Assembly: GCA_025356735.1 (NCBI GenBank)
Contig: JANXRT010000137.1
Span: forward strand, 1-6,529
Length of the DNA stretch: 6,529 nt
DNA from: Acetobacteraceae bacterium
Lineage (GTDB): Bacteria; Pseudomonadota; Alphaproteobacteria; Acetobacterales; Acetobacteraceae
Reading direction: 5' to 3'
The stretch's first letter is position 1; each line of letters opens with the position of its first letter. Below, in pieces: positions 4,614 through 6,529 of the stretch. A program made the translations under genes and the position numbers. The notes below the pieces were generated by a model, which searched no databases, was not told the origin of the DNA, and saw nothing but the letters and a program-made list of their open reading frames with translations.

Positions 4614-6179
4614 TTAATGCGCCTCGGCGCCACCCGCGGCCGGCTTTGGCGCCGCCAGCAGCCACGTCGCCGGCACGGCCACGAAGAACGAAAGCGCCAT
4701 CAGCAACAGCACGTCGTTATAGGTCAGGGTCAGCGCCTGGGCCTGCACCATCAGGCTGACCTTCTTGAGCGCCGCCAGGTGGGCGTCGCCGGCCTTGGCC
4801 GTGGTCATCGCGCGGGTCAGCTTGTCCATCATCAGCGTTGCCGCCGGGCGCACCCAGGTCACCTGCTCCTGCAGATGCAGCGTATGGTGCGCCAGCCGGG
4901 CGGTCGCCACCGTGTTGATCAGCGCGAGGCCGATGGCGCCACCCATGTTGCGCATCAGGTTGTAGAGCCCGGCGCCGTTCTTCAGCGCCGCGGGTGGAAG
5001 GGTGCCTAGCGCCAGCTGGTTGACCGGCAGCATCACCCACATCATCGAGGCGCCGCGCAGCGCCTGCGGCCAGAACAGCTCCCAGAACGAGCTGTCCAAG
5101 GTCAGGTGGCCGAGCCACCAGATGCCGGCGCCGAACCCGGACAAGCCAATCGCCAGCATCACCCGCAGGTCGAGGACCCGCGCCAGCCGGCCGACGATCG
5201 GAGCCGATATCAGCATGGTGGCGCCGGTGATGAACATCATCTCGCCGATCTGCAGGCTGTCGAGCTGGCGCACCCGGCCAAGGAACAGCGGCACCAGATA
5301 GACCGAGCCGTAGAGGCCGAGGCCAAGCACCAGCGAGAACACGCAGCCGAGGGTGAAATTCAGGTTTCTGAATGTTCGCAGCTCGACCAGCGGATCCGCG
5401 CGCGTCAGCATCCGCCAGAAGAAGCCGATCGCGCACAGCGTGCCGAACACGCCAAAGAAGGCGATCGTGTCATCGGCGAACCAGTCCCACCGGCTGCCTT
5501 CCTCCAGCACGTATTCGAGCGAGCCGAGGAACCCCGCCATCAGGAACAGGCCGAACGCGTCGAAGCTGCGGCGCAACGCGAGGTTGGGCTTGTCGATGTC
5601 GAGCGAGGTCCAGACGATGGCGGCGATGGTCAGGCCGACCGGCACGTTGATCAGGAACAGCCAATGCCAGGAGAACTGCTCGGTCAGCCAGCCGCCGAGG
5701 GTCGGGCCGATGGTCGGCGCCATGGTCGCGGTCAGCCCGATCACCACCGAGGCCTGGACCCGCTTCTGGCCGGAGAACAGAAGGAACGATGTGGCGAACA
5801 CGGTGGGGATCATGGCGCCGCCGATGAAACCCTGGAGTGCCCGGAACACCACCATGCCGGACAGGCTGCTGACGCTGGCGCAGGCGGCGGAGAACATCGA
5901 GAAGCCGACCGCCGAAACGACGAACAGCACCCGGGTCGAGAGCAGCCGCGACAGCCAGCCCGACAGCGGGATCATCACGATCTCGGCGATCAGGTAGCTG
6001 GTCTGGACCCAGGCGACCTCGTCCGGGCTGGCCGACAGCCCGGACTGAATTTCCGAGATCGAGGCGCTGACGATCTGGATGTCGAGGATCGACATGAACA
6101 TGCCGACGATCATCGCCATGAAGCCGAGCCGCTGGCGTGCGGTCAGCTGCCCGCCGGCAACGACGGGTGCCGGGCTCAC
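4614..6179 (-). CDS. DHA2-family (EmrB/QacA-type) MFS efflux transporter
   Basis: This complete 521-residue protein is very close to the usual length of EmrB-type permeases, with hydrophobic segments consistent with 14 transmembrane helices. It shows FMSILDIQIVSASISEIQ (28-45, motif D1 of the DHA2 group), GWLSRLLSTR (74-83, motif A region), RALQGFIGGAMIP (113-125, motif B), GPTLGGWL (158-165, motif C of drug antiporters) and SWHWLFLINVPVG (170-182). LVELRTFRNLNF (264-275) and NGAGLYNLMRNMGGAIG (401-417) are also typical of EmrB. It should export drugs or other amphipathic compounds across the inner membrane by proton antiport, working with the adjacent fusion protein; the substrate is not predictable. 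The start is GTG, overlapping the upstream TGA as GTGA (6179-6176), with no Shine-Dalgarno of its own, so translation is coupled. The tail after about 510 is Ala/Pro-rich. Confidence 0.93.
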   Translation of the reverse strand: MSPAPVVAGGQLTARQRLGFMAMIVGMFMSILDIQIVSASISEIQSGLSASPDEVAWVQTSYLIAEIVMIPLSGWLSRLLSTRVLFVVSAVGFSMFSAACASVSSLSGMVVFRALQGFIGGAMIPTVFATSFLLFSGQKRVQASVVIGLTATMAPTIGPTLGGWLTEQFSWHWLFLINVPVGLTIAAIVWTSLDIDKPNLALRRSFDAFGLFLMAGFLGSLEYVLEEGSRWDWFADDTIAFFGVFGTLCAIGFFWRMLTRADPLVELRTFRNLNFTLGCVFSLVLGLGLYGSVYLVPLFLGRVRQLDSLQIGEMMFITGATMLISAPIVGRLARVLDLRVMLAIGLSGFGAGIWWLGHLTLDSSFWELFWPQALRGASMMWVMLPVNQLALGTLPPAALKNGAGLYNLMRNMGGAIGLALINTVATARLAHHTLHLQEQVTWVRPAATLMMDKLTRAMTTAKAGDAHLAALKKVSLMVQAQALTLTYNDVLLLMALSFFVAVPATWLLAAPKPAAGGAEAH

Positions 6180-6529
6180 GGCACGATGCGGTGCAAGGTG
6201 GCGGCGGCGGCACCGAAGAAGCCCAGACGTTGCGCGTCCGGGCCGCGCATGTCGGCCTCGGCGGTGACCGACAGCCCAGCCCGCAGCCAGCCAGCGCGGC
6301 CCGCTTCGGCCGGGTCGATGACGATCTTGACCGGCACCCGCTGCACCACCTTGGTGAAGTTGCCGGTGGCGTTCTCGGGCGGCAGCAGCGAGAACATCGC
6401 GCCGGTCGCCGGGGCGAGGCTATCGACATGGCCCTCGATGGCGGCGCTGCTGTCGATGTCGGGCGTCAGCACGACCTTCTGGCCGGGCTGCATGAGCCGC
6501 AACTGGGTTTCCTTGAAGTTGGCGAGGAC
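6176..6529 (-). CDS. HlyD/EmrA-family membrane fusion protein, C-terminal part
   Basis: The frame is open from the right window edge to the TGA at 6178-6176, giving the last 117 residues. They begin with VLANFKETQLRLMQPGQKV, the block with which EmrA-type periplasmic adaptors re-enter the beta-barrel domain after the lipoyl/hairpin section. LLPPENATGNFTKVVQRVPVKI follows at about residues 49-70 and is highly characteristic of EmrA. The full protein is usually 350-400 residues, so the N-terminal membrane anchor and coiled-coil hairpin lie beyond the edge. An internal ATG or TTG (near 6493-6502) should not be taken as its start. It links the inner-membrane DHA2 transporter to an outer-membrane TolC-like channel. 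The gene precedes the transporter in the same operon and overlaps it by 4 nt. Confidence 0.92.
   Translation of the reverse strand, partial: VLANFKETQLRLMQPGQKVVLTPDIDSSAAIEGHVDSLAPATGAMFSLLPPENATGNFTKVVQRVPVKIVIDPAEAGRAGWLRAGLSVTAEADMRGPDAQRLGFFGAAAATLHRIVP

Noticed and set aside
3577..4665. Minus-strand open frame (362 codons) antisense to the uncharacterised gene
   Set aside because: It spans the intergenic palindrome, the whole opposite gene and a stem-loop, and its composition is that of an antisense shadow. The plus-strand reading has protein-like hydrophobic strands and ribosome sites.
5470..6429. Minus-strand open frame overlapping the transporter and fusion protein in another frame
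   Set aside because: It is an Arg/Pro/Ala-rich shadow; the transporter and EmrA-like frames have diagnostic family motifs.
6176..6502. A small 108-residue stand-alone gene at the right edge
   Set aside because: The frame continues without a stop to the window edge and encodes the ANFKETQL block just upstream, so this is the C-terminal part of a larger EmrA-type protein and the apparent TTG start is internal.

Overview
The window is GC-rich DNA whose codons mostly end in G or C. It has compact gene spacing, GTG starts and 4-nt start/stop overlaps. The gene types and a short GC-rich stem-loop repeat fit an alphaproteobacterium, possibly Acetobacteraceae/Rhodospirillales. That placement is an inference from style; no rRNA or marker gene is present.

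Layout, left to right. (1) Positions 1-535, minus strand: the N-terminal 178 residues of a mannitol dehydrogenase/fructuronate reductase family enzyme, cut by the left edge. (2) Positions 536-636: a divergent promoter region of about 100 nt. (3) Positions 637-2581, plus strand: two overlapping glycosyltransferase genes, a family 2 enzyme followed by a GT8-like enzyme with a DSD motif. (4) Positions 2578-3471, minus strand: a DXD glycosyltransferase of the GT32/alpha-1,4-galactosyltransferase-like type, convergent with the previous gene and overlapping it by 4 nt at the stop codons. (5) Positions 3472-3666: a divergent intergenic region, AT-richer on its right side, holding a perfect 10+1+10 inverted repeat. 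(6) Positions 3667-4587, plus strand: an uncharacterised protein with glycosyltransferase-like features. (7) Positions 4614-6529, minus strand: an EmrAB-type drug efflux pair, made of the C-terminal end of an HlyD/EmrA membrane fusion protein (cut by the right edge) and a complete 14-TM DHA2 transporter coupled to it by a GTGA overlap.

The centre is a cluster of four glycosyltransferase or glycosyltransferase-like genes of different families in three transcription units. It probably acts on a surface glycan, but no Wzx/Wzy, ABC exporter or priming transferase is visible, so the product is unknown. The flanking polyol dehydrogenase and efflux pump are probably independent functions. Both convergent junctions carry the same TGGGGC-TCY-GCCCCA stem-loop in a 25-nt segment identical at 21 positions. 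In one copy the upstream gene reads straight through it.

The items most worth following up are the intergenic palindrome, the uncharacterised glycosyltransferase-like protein, and the dispersed stem-loop that forms the C-terminus of the GT8-like protein. I see no CRISPR array, tRNA, rRNA, transposase or phage gene.
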